Shown piece after piece: positions 8,008 through 16,576 of a DNA stretch of 64,000 nt. Source of the DNA: Ferrovibrio sp036381655 (GTDB lineage: Bacteria; Pseudomonadota; Alphaproteobacteria; Ferrovibrionales; Ferrovibrionaceae). The first letter of the stretch is position 1; each line of letters opens with the position of its first letter. The position numbers and the translations under genes were made by a program. The stretch covers positions 58,912 to 122,911 of the forward strand of contig NZ_DASVCJ010000068.1 of the NCBI RefSeq assembly GCF_036381655.1, written 5' to 3'. The notes below the pieces were generated by a model, which was not told the DNA's origin, did not search any database, and worked only from the letters and a program-made list of their open reading frames with translations.

Positions 8008-8871
8008 TCACAAGACTTCGAGCACCAGTTCCATAGTCATCAGCACCGGATTGTCTCCCCGTACCAGCCGGCCTTCCGCAACATCGCCCTGATAGTCGAC
8101 CAATCCGACATCCAGTTCGGCCTGCAGGCCTCCAGCCGGCCCCGCGGCAATCTCCGCCGGCCGGACGGCCAGCTCGGTGGCAAAGGGCTCGACGCGACGG
8201 CCATCGGCAAACCGCGCCCCGATCGTGCTGCCGACCCCGCCGTGAAGCCGGGCCCGCGTGATGCCGCGTGCCGCGCAGAAACCTTCCAGGGCATGGGCGA
8301 AATCCTGGTTTGGCCGCAGGCGCAAGGCAAAAGCCCGGGCGGCGGCCTTGCTGCCCGCCGGCTTCAGCGGGACCGGCCCGAACAGCTTGAAATTCGTCTC
8401 GGCATCCGGCTCGACGTCGAAGACGCCGCCATCGAAGCCGAATGCCTGTACCAGGAAAGGTTCGGCGACGATAGTCTGGTCGGCCAAAACATGGCCCCCC
8501 ATGATCCTCCCGTCGGCCTCGTTCCATACGGCGTGGCAATGGATGAACGGATTTCCCTCGTTGCGGCCGAGCGTCATGGACGCCATCTTCAGACGCGTGA
8601 TGCCGGCGGGACGGAAGGTCTCGCTGTAAAAGGCGGCATTCCTCCCGTCCTTGGAAAGGGCCGGAATGACATAGGCGAAGGGAGCGAACGCACCCTCGGC
8701 AGCATTGACGACGCCGCCGACGAAGCCCGCATCCGCAAAGCCGCGGCGCACCGCCTCCAGCAGCGACAGGCCGGCCGGCAGCGTGAAGGAGAAGGCGCGG
8801 CCGCGCCCCTCCACCCATTGGATGCGCTCGGGTGTTTTCGGCCCCGGCTGGGCGGTACGCCGCATCGTCAT
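8008..8871 (-). CDS. Tandem PPC (DUF296) domain protein
   Basis: 287 residues forming two PPC-like domains. The first (about 20-150) keeps the metal-site pattern: H111-C-H113 in NPFIHCHAVW and H127 in IMGGH. The second (about 175-287) has the same fold pattern (GITRARLHGGVGSTIGARFA) but no HxH. PPC domains are known from plant AT-hook proteins and from small bacterial proteins of unclear role. There is no AT-hook here. It is the last gene of an operon with a CoA ligase (ATGA overlap), a thiolase and an IclR regulator, which suggests a metabolic role rather than DNA binding. Function is not established. Confidence 0.75.
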   Translation of the reverse strand: MTMRRTAQPGPKTPERIQWVEGRGRAFSFTLPAGLSLLEAVRRGFADAGFVGGVVNAAEGAFAPFAYVIPALSKDGRNAAFYSETFRPAGITRLKMASMTLGRNEGNPFIHCHAVWNEADGRIMGGHVLADQTIVAEPFLVQAFGFDGGVFDVEPDAETNFKLFGPVPLKPAGSKAAARAFALRLRPNQDFAHALEGFCAARGITRARLHGGVGSTIGARFADGRRVEPFATELAVRPAEIAAGPAGGLQAELDVGLVDYQGDVAEGRLVRGDNPVLMTMELVLEVL

Positions 8872-10514
8872 GATCCCACCTGCTGGTCAATGGCATCGAG
8901 CAGACCGCGTGCCTCGAGTTCGTCCCGCACCAGGCGCTTGGGTATTTTACCATAGCCCGATTTCGGCAACGCATCCCAGAAGAACCAGCGTTTCGGCATC
9001 TTGTAGCGCGGCACTTTCGCGGCCAGGAAATCGGCCAGCTCGGCTTCGCCGATCGGCGCGGCATCCTCGCGCAGAACGCAGACCGCCACACCCACCTCGC
9101 CCCAGACCGGATCGGGTACGCCAAGGACGGCGACTTCGCTCACTGTCGGATGGGCGAGGATTTTTTCCTCGATCTCGCGCGGATAGATGTTCGATCCGCC
9201 CGAGATATACATGTCGGACGCGCGACCCGTGATGTACACGAAACCCTGCTCGTCCATATGTCCAAGATCGCCGGTGCGGAACCAGCCGTTGCGGAAGGAC
9301 TTGGCATTGGCCTCGGGGTTGTCGTAATAGCCGGCGAAAACCGCCGGGCCGATCACGCATATTTCGCCGGTTTCGAACGGCGCAAGTTCGCGTCCGTCGT
9401 CGTCCTGTATCGAAACCTGCATGCCGGTGCGCTCGAATCCGCAGGTGCCGATCCGCGCATGCGGCCCGTCCTCGGCGTCATGCAGGGCCGGCGGCAGAAC
9501 GGTGATGTTGCCCGTCACCTCGCCGAGGCCGAAATACTGCACCAGCACCTTGCCCAGCTTCTTCAGCGCCGCCTTCTGGTCTTCGCGATACATCGGCGCG
9601 CCGGCATAGATCACATAGCGCAACGAGGAATGATCGTAACGGTCGATCGACGGATGCTCGACCATCATTTTCAGGATTGTCGGCACCGTGAAGATGTTGG
9701 TCACGCGATGCGCCTCGATCAGCCGGAATGCCTCGTCGATGTCGAACCGTTCGCTCGACAGCAGAATGGTCGGAACCGCCCGCGCGGTCTGCACCAGCTG
9801 ATGCACGCCGGCCCCGTGCGACAACGGCGCGACGACGAGGGAGGCGTCCTGCTCCGTAGTGCCCGGCATCAGGTCGCAAAGGTGGTTGGTGACGACGAAG
9901 GCCATCTGGCCGTGCGTCAGGACCGCAGCCTTCGAACGGCCGGTCGTGCCCGAGGTGAAGAAGAACCAGCATGGATCGTCGTATTCGACCTCGGCATCCG
10001 CCACCGGCGTGCCGCCATGGGCGGCGATCTTCTGTTGCACCGACGCTTCGCCCAGAGTCCCCTCGCCGATCCGCCAGGTGAAGACAAGCGTCCGGCTCGC
10101 CTCGGCGACGGCCGCCGCATGGTCGGGAAAATCGCCGTGGCAAAGAAACGCCCTGGCGCCCGAGGCGGTGGCAAGATAGGCGACTTCATCCGGCATCAGC
10201 CGGAAATTGGTCGGCACCCAGACGGCCCCGAGCCGGAAGGCGGCGAACATCGACCAGAACATCTCGTCGCAATTCTTGGAATGCACCAGAATCCGGTCGC
10301 CCTTGCCGATGCCGCGCGCCGCCAGCGCCGCCGCCAGGGCAGTGACGAGGCCGTCGATCTCGCGCCAGGTCCAGGACCTGTCGCCCCAGACGAAGCCGAC
10401 GCGGTCGCCATGACGACGGGCATTCTGGGTCAGAAAATGCGCCAGGTTCATCACGCGGCGCGATACACGTGCGATGCCGCCGACCGGCACCGGCTGGGCC
10501 GCCGGAGTCGTCAC
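8868..10514 (-). CDS. AMP-dependent acyl-CoA synthetase (class I adenylate-forming enzyme)
   Basis: 548 residues. The ATP/AMP-binding P-loop FFTSGTTGRSKAAVLTHG, the YFGLGEVTG region, the GWFRTGDLGHMDEQGFVYI hinge motif and a C-terminal lysine motif KSGYGKIPKR are all present. It activates a carboxylic acid to its CoA thioester through an acyl-adenylate. The acyl chain is unknown. Its start overlaps the thiolase stop, and its stop overlaps the PPC gene start (ATGA both times), so translation is coupled. With the IclR gene and divergent TRAP transporter it probably handles an imported carboxylate. Confidence 0.93.
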   Translation of the reverse strand: MTTPAAQPVPVGGIARVSRRVMNLAHFLTQNARRHGDRVGFVWGDRSWTWREIDGLVTALAAALAARGIGKGDRILVHSKNCDEMFWSMFAAFRLGAVWVPTNFRLMPDEVAYLATASGARAFLCHGDFPDHAAAVAEASRTLVFTWRIGEGTLGEASVQQKIAAHGGTPVADAEVEYDDPCWFFFTSGTTGRSKAAVLTHGQMAFVVTNHLCDLMPGTTEQDASLVVAPLSHGAGVHQLVQTARAVPTILLSSERFDIDEAFRLIEAHRVTNIFTVPTILKMMVEHPSIDRYDHSSLRYVIYAGAPMYREDQKAALKKLGKVLVQYFGLGEVTGNITVLPPALHDAEDGPHARIGTCGFERTGMQVSIQDDDGRELAPFETGEICVIGPAVFAGYYDNPEANAKSFRNGWFRTGDLGHMDEQGFVYITGRASDMYISGGSNIYPREIEEKILAHPTVSEVAVLGVPDPVWGEVGVAVCVLREDAAPIGEAELADFLAAKVPRYKMPKRWFFWDALPKSGYGKIPKRLVRDELEARGLLDAIDQQVGS

Positions 10515-11680
10515 TTGGTACGCTCCAGGATCGAAACGTAGTTGGCGACGGCCGCGCCACCCATATTGAAGACGCCGGCGAGAGCCGCGTCGGGAAGCTG
10601 CATTTCACCGGCTTCGCCGACCAGCTGCATGGCGGCCATGACATGCTGCGACACGCCCGTGGCGCCCAGCGGATGTCCGCGCGACTTGAGGCCGCCGGAC
10701 AGGTTGACCGGCAGGCGCCCGCCGCGCGAGGACTGGCCTTCGCGGGCCACGCGCCAGCCCTGGCCCGGCTCGGCGAGGCCCATCGCCTCGTACTCGATCA
10801 TCTCGGCGATGGTGAAGCAGTCATGCGTCTCGACCAGATCCAGATCGTCGATCGCGATTCCCGCATCTGCCTTCGCCCTGCTCCAGGCGCGCCTGGCGCC
10901 CTCGAAGGCGACGGGATCGCGCCGCGACAGAGGCAGCATATCGTTGACGTGCTGCCGGGCGCGGAAGGAGATCGCCCGCCGCAGCGTTTGTGCGGTTTCC
11001 TCGTCGGCGACGACCAGCGCGGCTGCGCCGTCGGAAACCAGCGAACAATCGGTCCGGCGCAGCGGTCCGGCCACGAGGGGATTCCGGTCCGACACCGTAT
11101 TGCAGAAATCGAAACCGAAATCCTTACACATATGGGCCAGCGGATTGGCGAGGCCGTGCTTATGGTTTTTCGCGGCGATCATGGCGAGTTCCTGGCTGCG
11201 ATCGCCGTAGCGCTGGAAATAGGTCTGCGCGATGCGGCCGAAGATTCCGGCAAAGCCGGACTCGCCCATTTCCTCCTTTCGATAACAGGCTGTCAGCAGG
11301 ATGTCGCCAAGCTCGCTGCCCGCAGTCGCGGTCATCTTTTCCGCACCGACCACGAGCGCGATGCGGCCGCGGCCGCTTTCGATGAAATCGAGCGCCGAAT
11401 ACAAGGCCGCCGATCCGGTGGCGCAGGCATTTTCGACATGCATGGATGGCGCATAGGCAAGATCGGGAAGGTTCGTCGCAACCAGCGCGCCTTCGAATCC
11501 CTGCCGGGAAAAGCCGTTATTGTAGACCCCGACGGTGATGGCATCGACATCGGCGGGCGCGACGCCGGCATGATCGAGCGCGGCGGCCGCGACCCGTCCA
11601 ATCAGGCTCTCGACATCGGGTTCGTCCAGCTTGCCGAAGGGGGTATGCGCCCAACCCACGATCGCTGCGCCACGCGTCAT
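10511..11680 (-). CDS. Thiolase family protein (acetyl-CoA acetyltransferase/SCP-x type)
   Basis: 389 residues. The nucleophile region HVENACATGSAALYSAL holds Cys86, and the C-terminal GHPLGATGVSQHVMAAMQLV supplies the general-base histidine, so the protein looks catalytically competent. It may cleave a beta-ketoacyl-CoA or act in a side-chain thiolysis. It begins 3 bp after the IclR gene and overlaps the CoA ligase gene by 4 bp. The sequence belongs to the SCP-2/thiolase branch rather than the classical biosynthetic PhaA branch; its exact substrate cannot be inferred. Confidence 0.9.
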   Translation of the reverse strand: MTRGAAIVGWAHTPFGKLDEPDVESLIGRVAAAALDHAGVAPADVDAITVGVYNNGFSRQGFEGALVATNLPDLAYAPSMHVENACATGSAALYSALDFIESGRGRIALVVGAEKMTATAGSELGDILLTACYRKEEMGESGFAGIFGRIAQTYFQRYGDRSQELAMIAAKNHKHGLANPLAHMCKDFGFDFCNTVSDRNPLVAGPLRRTDCSLVSDGAAALVVADEETAQTLRRAISFRARQHVNDMLPLSRRDPVAFEGARRAWSRAKADAGIAIDDLDLVETHDCFTIAEMIEYEAMGLAEPGQGWRVAREGQSSRGGRLPVNLSGGLKSRGHPLGATGVSQHVMAAMQLVGEAGEMQLPDAALAGVFNMGGAAVANYVSILERTK

Positions 11681-11683
11681 TTT

Positions 11684-12562
11684 TCATTTCCTCTCGCTGA
11701 TGCGGCGTGGCGGCATCTGGGTTGCCGGCGCCATTGTCGTTCTCGTTTCGCTGCCTGCCGCCAGATCCCTCATCCGCGCCTGCAGACGATCGACCTCGCT
11801 TTGCAGCAGCGCGACCAGATGCGGTACGCGATCCGGCGTCATCCGCGCCTCGATCGCGGCGAGCGACAGGCAGAAATCCGCCCGGCCCTGGGCGTCGCGC
11901 ACCGCCATGCCGATGCCCCAGGAACCGGGGAACAGGATGCCGCGATTGAAGCCATAGCCCTGCTGCCGCGCTTCGGCGACGAGGTCTTCCAGCAGGGCCC
12001 GCGTCAATTTGGGATAGCGCTCGGCCAGCAGTTGCTGATTGGCCAGTATGGCCCTTTCGCCATCCTCATCCGAAAGAGCCGCAAGCAGGGCAATTCCCCC
12101 GGCGCCGGCACCCAGGGGATGCCGGTCGCCGGCCGCCAGCACGTGCGAGCGGATCGGAAACGGACCATCCTCGCGATGCAGGCAGACAACGGACCAGTCG
12201 CGGCGAACCTGAACGAAGGCGGCGTCGCCGGTGCCTTGCGCAAGCCGGGTTACGCTCTCCATGGCAAAGCGGTGGATTCCGTAGCGCTCGGTGGCGAGCG
12301 TACCGAGGACATAAGCCTCGGGCCCGAGGAAATAACGGCGCGTCTGCGGGTCCTGCTCGATGAGACCGGCATCGATCAGCGCCAAAAGAATACGCCGGCA
12401 GGTCGGCTTGGCCAGGCCCGAGGCCTCGACCAGGCTGGACAGCCCCGCCCCTTTCATCCCCTGGGCCGCGACCAGGCGCAGCAAAGCCACGGCACGGCCG
12501 ATGCTCTGCGTGCCGGTCGGCTCGATATCCGGGACAATCGCGACTAGATCTTCTCGATCCAT
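11684..12562 (-). CDS. IclR family transcriptional regulator
   Basis: 292 residues from the ATG at 12562 (MDREDLVAIVPDIEPTG). Upstream in-frame starts at 12574 (ATG) and 12625 (TTG) are possible but lack better ribosome sites. The N-terminal winged helix (SIGRAVALLRLVAAQ, then ASGLAKPTCRRILLALIDAG) and the GAF-like effector domain are typical. It is the first gene of the operon with thiolase, CoA ligase and PPC protein, and is divergent from the TRAP transporter genes. It likely controls both sides through the inverted repeats at 12637-12704. Confidence 0.9.
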   Translation of the reverse strand: MDREDLVAIVPDIEPTGTQSIGRAVALLRLVAAQGMKGAGLSSLVEASGLAKPTCRRILLALIDAGLIEQDPQTRRYFLGPEAYVLGTLATERYGIHRFAMESVTRLAQGTGDAAFVQVRRDWSVVCLHREDGPFPIRSHVLAAGDRHPLGAGAGGIALLAALSDEDGERAILANQQLLAERYPKLTRALLEDLVAEARQQGYGFNRGILFPGSWGIGMAVRDAQGRADFCLSLAAIEARMTPDRVPHLVALLQSEVDRLQARMRDLAAGSETRTTMAPATQMPPRRISERK

Positions 12563-12636
12563 ATTGTGGACCATTGGTGATTGCGATCTGCGTTGACAAA
12601 TCCGGTAGTTCTGATCTTCTGTCAATTACAAAAAAT

Positions 12637-12652
12637 CTGATCGAAAAATCAG
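12637..12652. promoter_or_regulatory. Inverted repeat, candidate IclR operator
   Basis: CTGAT at 12637-12641 faces ATCAG at 12648-12652 across 6 bp in the AT-rich divergent region between the IclR and dctP genes. Size and location suit an IclR-family operator, but the pairing is short. Confidence 0.4.
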
Positions 12653-12679
12653 TCCAATATATGGACCCATTTTCCGATT

Positions 12680-12704
12680 GGGATAATCGACTCTCGATAA
12701 TCCC
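12680..12704. promoter_or_regulatory. 25-bp near-perfect inverted repeat upstream of the TRAP genes
   Basis: GGGATAATCGA (12680-12690) and TCGATAATCCC (12694-12704) form 11-bp arms with one mismatched pair and a 3-bp spacer. It lies 80 bp before the dctP start. It could be an operator for the IclR protein or another dimeric regulator; a transcribed hairpin is also possible, but no T-run follows. Confidence 0.55.
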
Positions 12705-12784
12705 GTCATCGAGGGTTGGGCGGCATTGCCCGTTCGGGCCAATGACCGTCGCATCGGGAGAAACGAACCGTGGAGAAGCGACCT

Positions 12785-13798
12785 ATGATGAAGATTTCAC
12801 GCCGCAGCTTTGCCGCTGGCGCAGGCGCCGTTGCCGTCTCGACTTTCGCCATCGGCAGGGCGCGGGCGGCGGAGTTCACCTACAAATACGCCAATAACCT
12901 GCCGCTGTCGCATCCGCTGAACATCCGGGCGCAGGAAGCGGCGAACAAGATCAAGGAAGAGACCGGCGGTCGCTTCGAACTGCAGATCTTTCCCTCCAGC
13001 CAGCTCGGCTCCGATACCGACACCCTTGGCCAGATCCGGTCCGGCGCCGTCGACTTCTTCACCCTGTCGGGCCTGATCCTGTCGACCTATGTGCCGGCCG
13101 CTTCGATCAACGGCATCGGCTTCGCCTTCAAGGATTACGCTACGGTCTGGAAGACGATGGACGGCAAGCTCGGCGAATATGTCCGCGCCGAAATCGCCAA
13201 GTCGCGCTCCATCATCGCGTTCGAAAAGATTTGGGATAACGGCTTCCGCCAGACCACCTCGTCCAGCAAGCCCATTGCGACGCCGGCGGACCTGGTCAAT
13301 TTCAAGATCCGCGTTCCCCCTTCGCCGCTCTGGACCTCAATGTACCGCGCTTTCGAGGCGGCGCCGACGACGATCAATTTCAACGAAGTCTACAGCGCAT
13401 TGCAGTCGAAGGTCGTCGACGGCCAGGAGAACCCGCTCGCCATCGTCGAGACAGCCAAGCTCTACGAAGTCCAGCAGTATTGCTCGCTGACCAACCATAT
13501 GTGGGATGGCTTCTGGTTCCTGGCCAACCGCCGCAATTGGGAGGCGTTGCCGGAAAACATTCGTACCATCGTCACCAAGCATATCAATGCCGCCGCTGTC
13601 GCCGAACGCGCCGATGTCGCCAAGCTGACCGAAGGGCTGCAGAAGAAGCTCGCCGACCGCGGCATGAAGTTCAATGCCGTCGATCCGGCCCCGTTCCGCG
13701 ACAAGCTGAAATCGGCAGGCTTCTACAAGGAATGGAAAGGCAAGTTCGGCGATGCCGCCTGGGCGATGCTGGAAAGCTCGGTCGGTGCGCTCGGCTGA
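12785..13798 (+). CDS. TRAP transporter substrate-binding protein, DctP family
   Basis: 337 residues from ATG 12785, chosen because GGAG lies 10 bp upstream; a GTG at 12770 in the same frame is less likely. The N-terminus MMKISRRSFAAGAGAVAVST is a twin-arginine-like export signal cut near ARA-AEF. The remainder shows DctP features: SHPLNIRAQEAANKIKEETG, and the conserved arginine region NFKIRVPPSPLW, which binds the ligand carboxylate. It delivers a carboxylate to the permease encoded directly downstream. The ligand is not predictable. Confidence 0.92.
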   Translation: MMKISRRSFAAGAGAVAVSTFAIGRARAAEFTYKYANNLPLSHPLNIRAQEAANKIKEETGGRFELQIFPSSQLGSDTDTLGQIRSGAVDFFTLSGLILSTYVPAASINGIGFAFKDYATVWKTMDGKLGEYVRAEIAKSRSIIAFEKIWDNGFRQTTSSSKPIATPADLVNFKIRVPPSPLWTSMYRAFEAAPTTINFNEVYSALQSKVVDGQENPLAIVETAKLYEVQQYCSLTNHMWDGFWFLANRRNWEALPENIRTIVTKHINAAAVAERADVAKLTEGLQKKLADRGMKFNAVDPAPFRDKLKSAGFYKEWKGKFGDAAWAMLESSVGALG

Positions 13799-15681
13799 TG
13801 GATACGCAGGCCAATTCTGAGTTCGCGGCGCCCTCAGGGATGGGGGCGCCGGCAACCCGACCGGCGCTGGCGGCGGCCGATAGAATATTGGGGCTGATTG
13901 TCGAGATTCCCGCGGCAATCCTCGTCGTGGCCGAAGTCGTCGTGCTGTTTTCCGGGATTGTCGCCCGCTATGTCCTGAACGAACCGCTGATCTGGTCCGA
14001 CGAACTGGCCTCCACCCTGTTCCTGTGGCTTGCCATGCTGGGCGCCGTCATCGCCTTGCGGCGCGGCGAGCATATGCGCATGACCGCCATGATCGGCGGA
14101 CTGCCTGCCCATAGGCGGGCTTTCTTCGACGCCCTGGCGGTGGCTGCCGGGCTCGGCTTCCTGGTTCTGATCATTGCGCCGGCTTATGAATGGGCTCTGG
14201 AAGAGGGCTTCATCGTAACTTCGGCCATGGAAATCTCCGCCGCCTGGCGCGCCGCAGCCTTCCCCACCGGCGTCGGCCTGATGATCGCCTTTTCGCTGCT
14301 GCGGCTCGCCACGCGTAGCAGCCTGTTGCATGCCGTCTGTTCCCTCGCCCTTGTGACGGCCTTCGCCGCCCTGTTCTGGATGATCGGGCCGAGCCTGAAA
14401 ACGCTGGGCAACATCAACCTCATCATCTTTTTCGTCGGCGTCGTGGGCGTCTGCGTCTTCGGCGGGGTCCCGATCGCCTTCTCCTTCGCGCTTGCCACGC
14501 TCGGGTATCTGGCGCTGACCACGCGCGTTCCGTCCATGACCCTGGTAGGCCGCATGGACGAGGGCATGAGCCACATCATCCTGCTGGCGGTGCCGCTGTT
14601 CGTCTTTCTTGGCATGCTGATCGAGATGGCCGGCATGGCGCAGGCCATGGTGCGCTTCCTGGCCAGCCTGCTTGGCCATGTCCGCGGCGGCCTCTCCTAT
14701 GTCCTGATCGGCGCGATGTATCTGGTGTCGGGCATTTCCGGCTCGAAGGCGGCCGACATGGCCGCAGTGGCGCCCGCTTTGTTTCCCGAGATGAAGGCGC
14801 GCGGCGCCAGACCGGGGGATCTCGTCGCCCTGCTCTCCGCCACGGGCGCGCAGACCGAAACGATCCCGCCCTCCATCGTGCTGATCACCATCGGCTCGGT
14901 GACCGGCGTTTCGATTGCGGCGCTCTTCACCGGCGGCCTGGTGCCGGGGCTGGTGCTGGCCGCCATGCTGTGTTTCGTCGTCGCCCGCCGCTACCGCCGC
15001 GATGACCTCAGCCATGTCCGCCGGGCGCCGGCCGGCGAGATCATGCGCAGCTTCGTCGTCGCGTTGCCGGCGCTGGCGCTGCCTTTCCTGATCCGCGCCG
15101 CCGTGGTGGAAGGCGTTTCCACGGCGACCGAGGTCTCGACCATCGGCATCGTCTACTCGCTGATCGTCGGCATACTCGTCTACCGGCAGTTCGACTGGAA
15201 GCGGCTCGGCCCCATTCTGGTCGATACCGCGTCGCTGTCCGGCGCCATCCTCATCATCATCGGCGCCGCCTCGGCCATGGCATGGGGCCTGACGCAATCG
15301 GGATTTTCGCATACGCTGGTCAAGATCATGACGCATCTGCCCGGCGGCGCCGTCGGGTTCATGACAGTCTCCATCATTGCGTTCGTGATCCTTGGCAGCG
15401 TACTGGAGGGCATCCCCGCCATCGTGCTGTTCGGACCGCTGCTCTTTCCCATCGCCAAGCTGGTCGGAATCCACGAAGTCCACTATGCGATGGTCGTCGT
15501 GCTTGCCATGGGCCTCGGCCTTTTCGCGCCGCCATTCGGCGTCGGCTATTACGCGGCCTGCGCCATCGGCAAGGTCAATCCGGACGAGGGCATCCGTCCG
15601 ATCCTGGCCTATCTTGCGGCATTGCTGATCGGACTGATCCTGGTGGCCGCCGTTCCGTGGTTCTCGGTCGGCTTCCTCTGA
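13798..15681 (+). CDS. TRAP transporter permease, fused DctQ-DctM subunits
   Basis: 627 residues. The start is the ATG at 13798, which shares one base with the dctP stop (TGATG); a longer frame upstream merely runs through dctP. The first part (about residues 25-170) is the four-helix DctQ subunit with FSGIVARYVLNEPLIWSDEL. The rest is the DctM pore subunit (VPLFVFLGMLIEMAG, YLVSGISGSKAADMAAVAPA, and the GVGYYAACAIGKVNPDEGI end). Fused QM proteins are a known TRAP variant. Sodium-driven uptake with the DctP protein. Confidence 0.93.
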   Translation: MDTQANSEFAAPSGMGAPATRPALAAADRILGLIVEIPAAILVVAEVVVLFSGIVARYVLNEPLIWSDELASTLFLWLAMLGAVIALRRGEHMRMTAMIGGLPAHRRAFFDALAVAAGLGFLVLIIAPAYEWALEEGFIVTSAMEISAAWRAAAFPTGVGLMIAFSLLRLATRSSLLHAVCSLALVTAFAALFWMIGPSLKTLGNINLIIFFVGVVGVCVFGGVPIAFSFALATLGYLALTTRVPSMTLVGRMDEGMSHIILLAVPLFVFLGMLIEMAGMAQAMVRFLASLLGHVRGGLSYVLIGAMYLVSGISGSKAADMAAVAPALFPEMKARGARPGDLVALLSATGAQTETIPPSIVLITIGSVTGVSIAALFTGGLVPGLVLAAMLCFVVARRYRRDDLSHVRRAPAGEIMRSFVVALPALALPFLIRAAVVEGVSTATEVSTIGIVYSLIVGILVYRQFDWKRLGPILVDTASLSGAILIIIGAASAMAWGLTQSGFSHTLVKIMTHLPGGAVGFMTVSIIAFVILGSVLEGIPAIVLFGPLLFPIAKLVGIHEVHYAMVVVLAMGLGLFAPPFGVGYYAACAIGKVNPDEGIRPILAYLAALLIGLILVAAVPWFSVGFL

Positions 15682-15691
15682 GGAGACGACA

Positions 15692-16489
15692 ATGCGCCTG
15701 AAGGACCGCATCGCTATCGTTTTCGGGGCCGGCTCTTCGGGGCCGGGCTGGGGCAACGGCAAGGCCGCCGCCGTCGCCTATGCCCGCGAAGGAGCGAAGG
15801 TGGCCTGCGTCGATCTGTCGGCTGAGGCCGCGGAAGAAACCGCCGCAATCATCGACGGCGAAGGTGGCAGCGCCATCGCCATCGTTGCCGATACCACCGA
15901 CCTTGCGGCCATCGAGGCCGCGGTCGCCACGACGGTCGGGACCTACAGCCGGATCGACATATTGCACAACAATGTCGGCGTGGTGCTGCATGGCGGGCCG
16001 GTCGACCTCGATGAGGAAGCCTTCCGCCGCAATATCGACATCAATCTTGGTTCGGTCTACCGCACCGCCAAGGCAGTGCTGCCGCATTTCATCGCCCAGA
16101 AAAGCGGCGCCATCATCAACATTTCGTCTCTGTCGGCGATCCGCTGGACCGGCTATCCATATTTCGCCTATTACGCAGCCAAGGCCGCGGTGAACCAGGC
16201 GACCGTGGCGCTCGCCTTGCAATACGCGCGGCACAACGTGCGCGCCAACTGCGTGATGCCGGGCATGATCGACACGCCGCTGATTTACCAGCAGATATCG
16301 AACCAGTATGCCTCGGTCGAGGATATGGTGGCCGCGCGCAACCGCGCCGTGCCGCTTGGCCGCATGGGAACGGCCTGGGACGTTGCCAATGCCTGCGTCT
16401 TTCTCTGCTCCGACGAGGCGCAGTTCATCACCGGAGTCTGCCTGCCGGTCGATGGCGGCCAGTCCTGTGCGGTACCACTGCCGAATTAG
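15692..16489 (+). CDS. SDR family NAD(P)-dependent oxidoreductase
   Basis: 265 residues. The cofactor-binding GAGSSGPGWGNG is a stretched form of the TGxxxGxG loop. NNVG and the catalytic serine region IINISSLSA lead to Tyr-x3-Lys in YFAYYAAKAAV, and the C-terminal end has the usual FLCSDEAQFITGVCLPVDGG. It oxidises an alcohol or reduces a ketone. It follows the TRAP permease by 10 bp with an AGGAG site (15680-15684), so its substrate is probably the imported compound or a near derivative. Confidence 0.92.
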   Translation: MRLKDRIAIVFGAGSSGPGWGNGKAAAVAYAREGAKVACVDLSAEAAEETAAIIDGEGGSAIAIVADTTDLAAIEAAVATTVGTYSRIDILHNNVGVVLHGGPVDLDEEAFRRNIDINLGSVYRTAKAVLPHFIAQKSGAIINISSLSAIRWTGYPYFAYYAAKAAVNQATVALALQYARHNVRANCVMPGMIDTPLIYQQISNQYASVEDMVAARNRAVPLGRMGTAWDVANACVFLCSDEAQFITGVCLPVDGGQSCAVPLPN

Positions 16490-16544
16490 CGGGTCGCGGA
16501 CCAGCACGATGCGCCTGCCGCTCGGCCGAGGGAGCCCATCTGCG

Positions 16545-16561
16545 GGCCCCTTCGGCGGGCC
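16545..16561. terminator. GC-rich hairpin between convergent genes
   Basis: GGCCC (16545-16549) can pair with GGGCC (16557-16561) around a 7-base loop between the convergent SDR and CMD genes. No T-run follows on either strand, so a terminator role is uncertain. Confidence 0.3.
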
Positions 16562-16576
16562 TCCTCGGCACCGGCC

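Noticed and set aside
10469..12547. 692-codon plus-strand frame across the thiolase and IclR genes
   Set aside because: Spans two recognised genes on the other strand, shows no domain, and has no start signal.
13480..13797. N-terminal extension of the TRAP permease frame into dctP
   Set aside because: It overlaps the end of the DctP coding sequence in another frame; the TGATG coupling gives the natural start.
13834..15762. 642-codon minus-strand frame under the TRAP permease
   Set aside because: Composition of a hydrophobic gene read backwards (Asp/His/Arg/Gln-rich); no motif.
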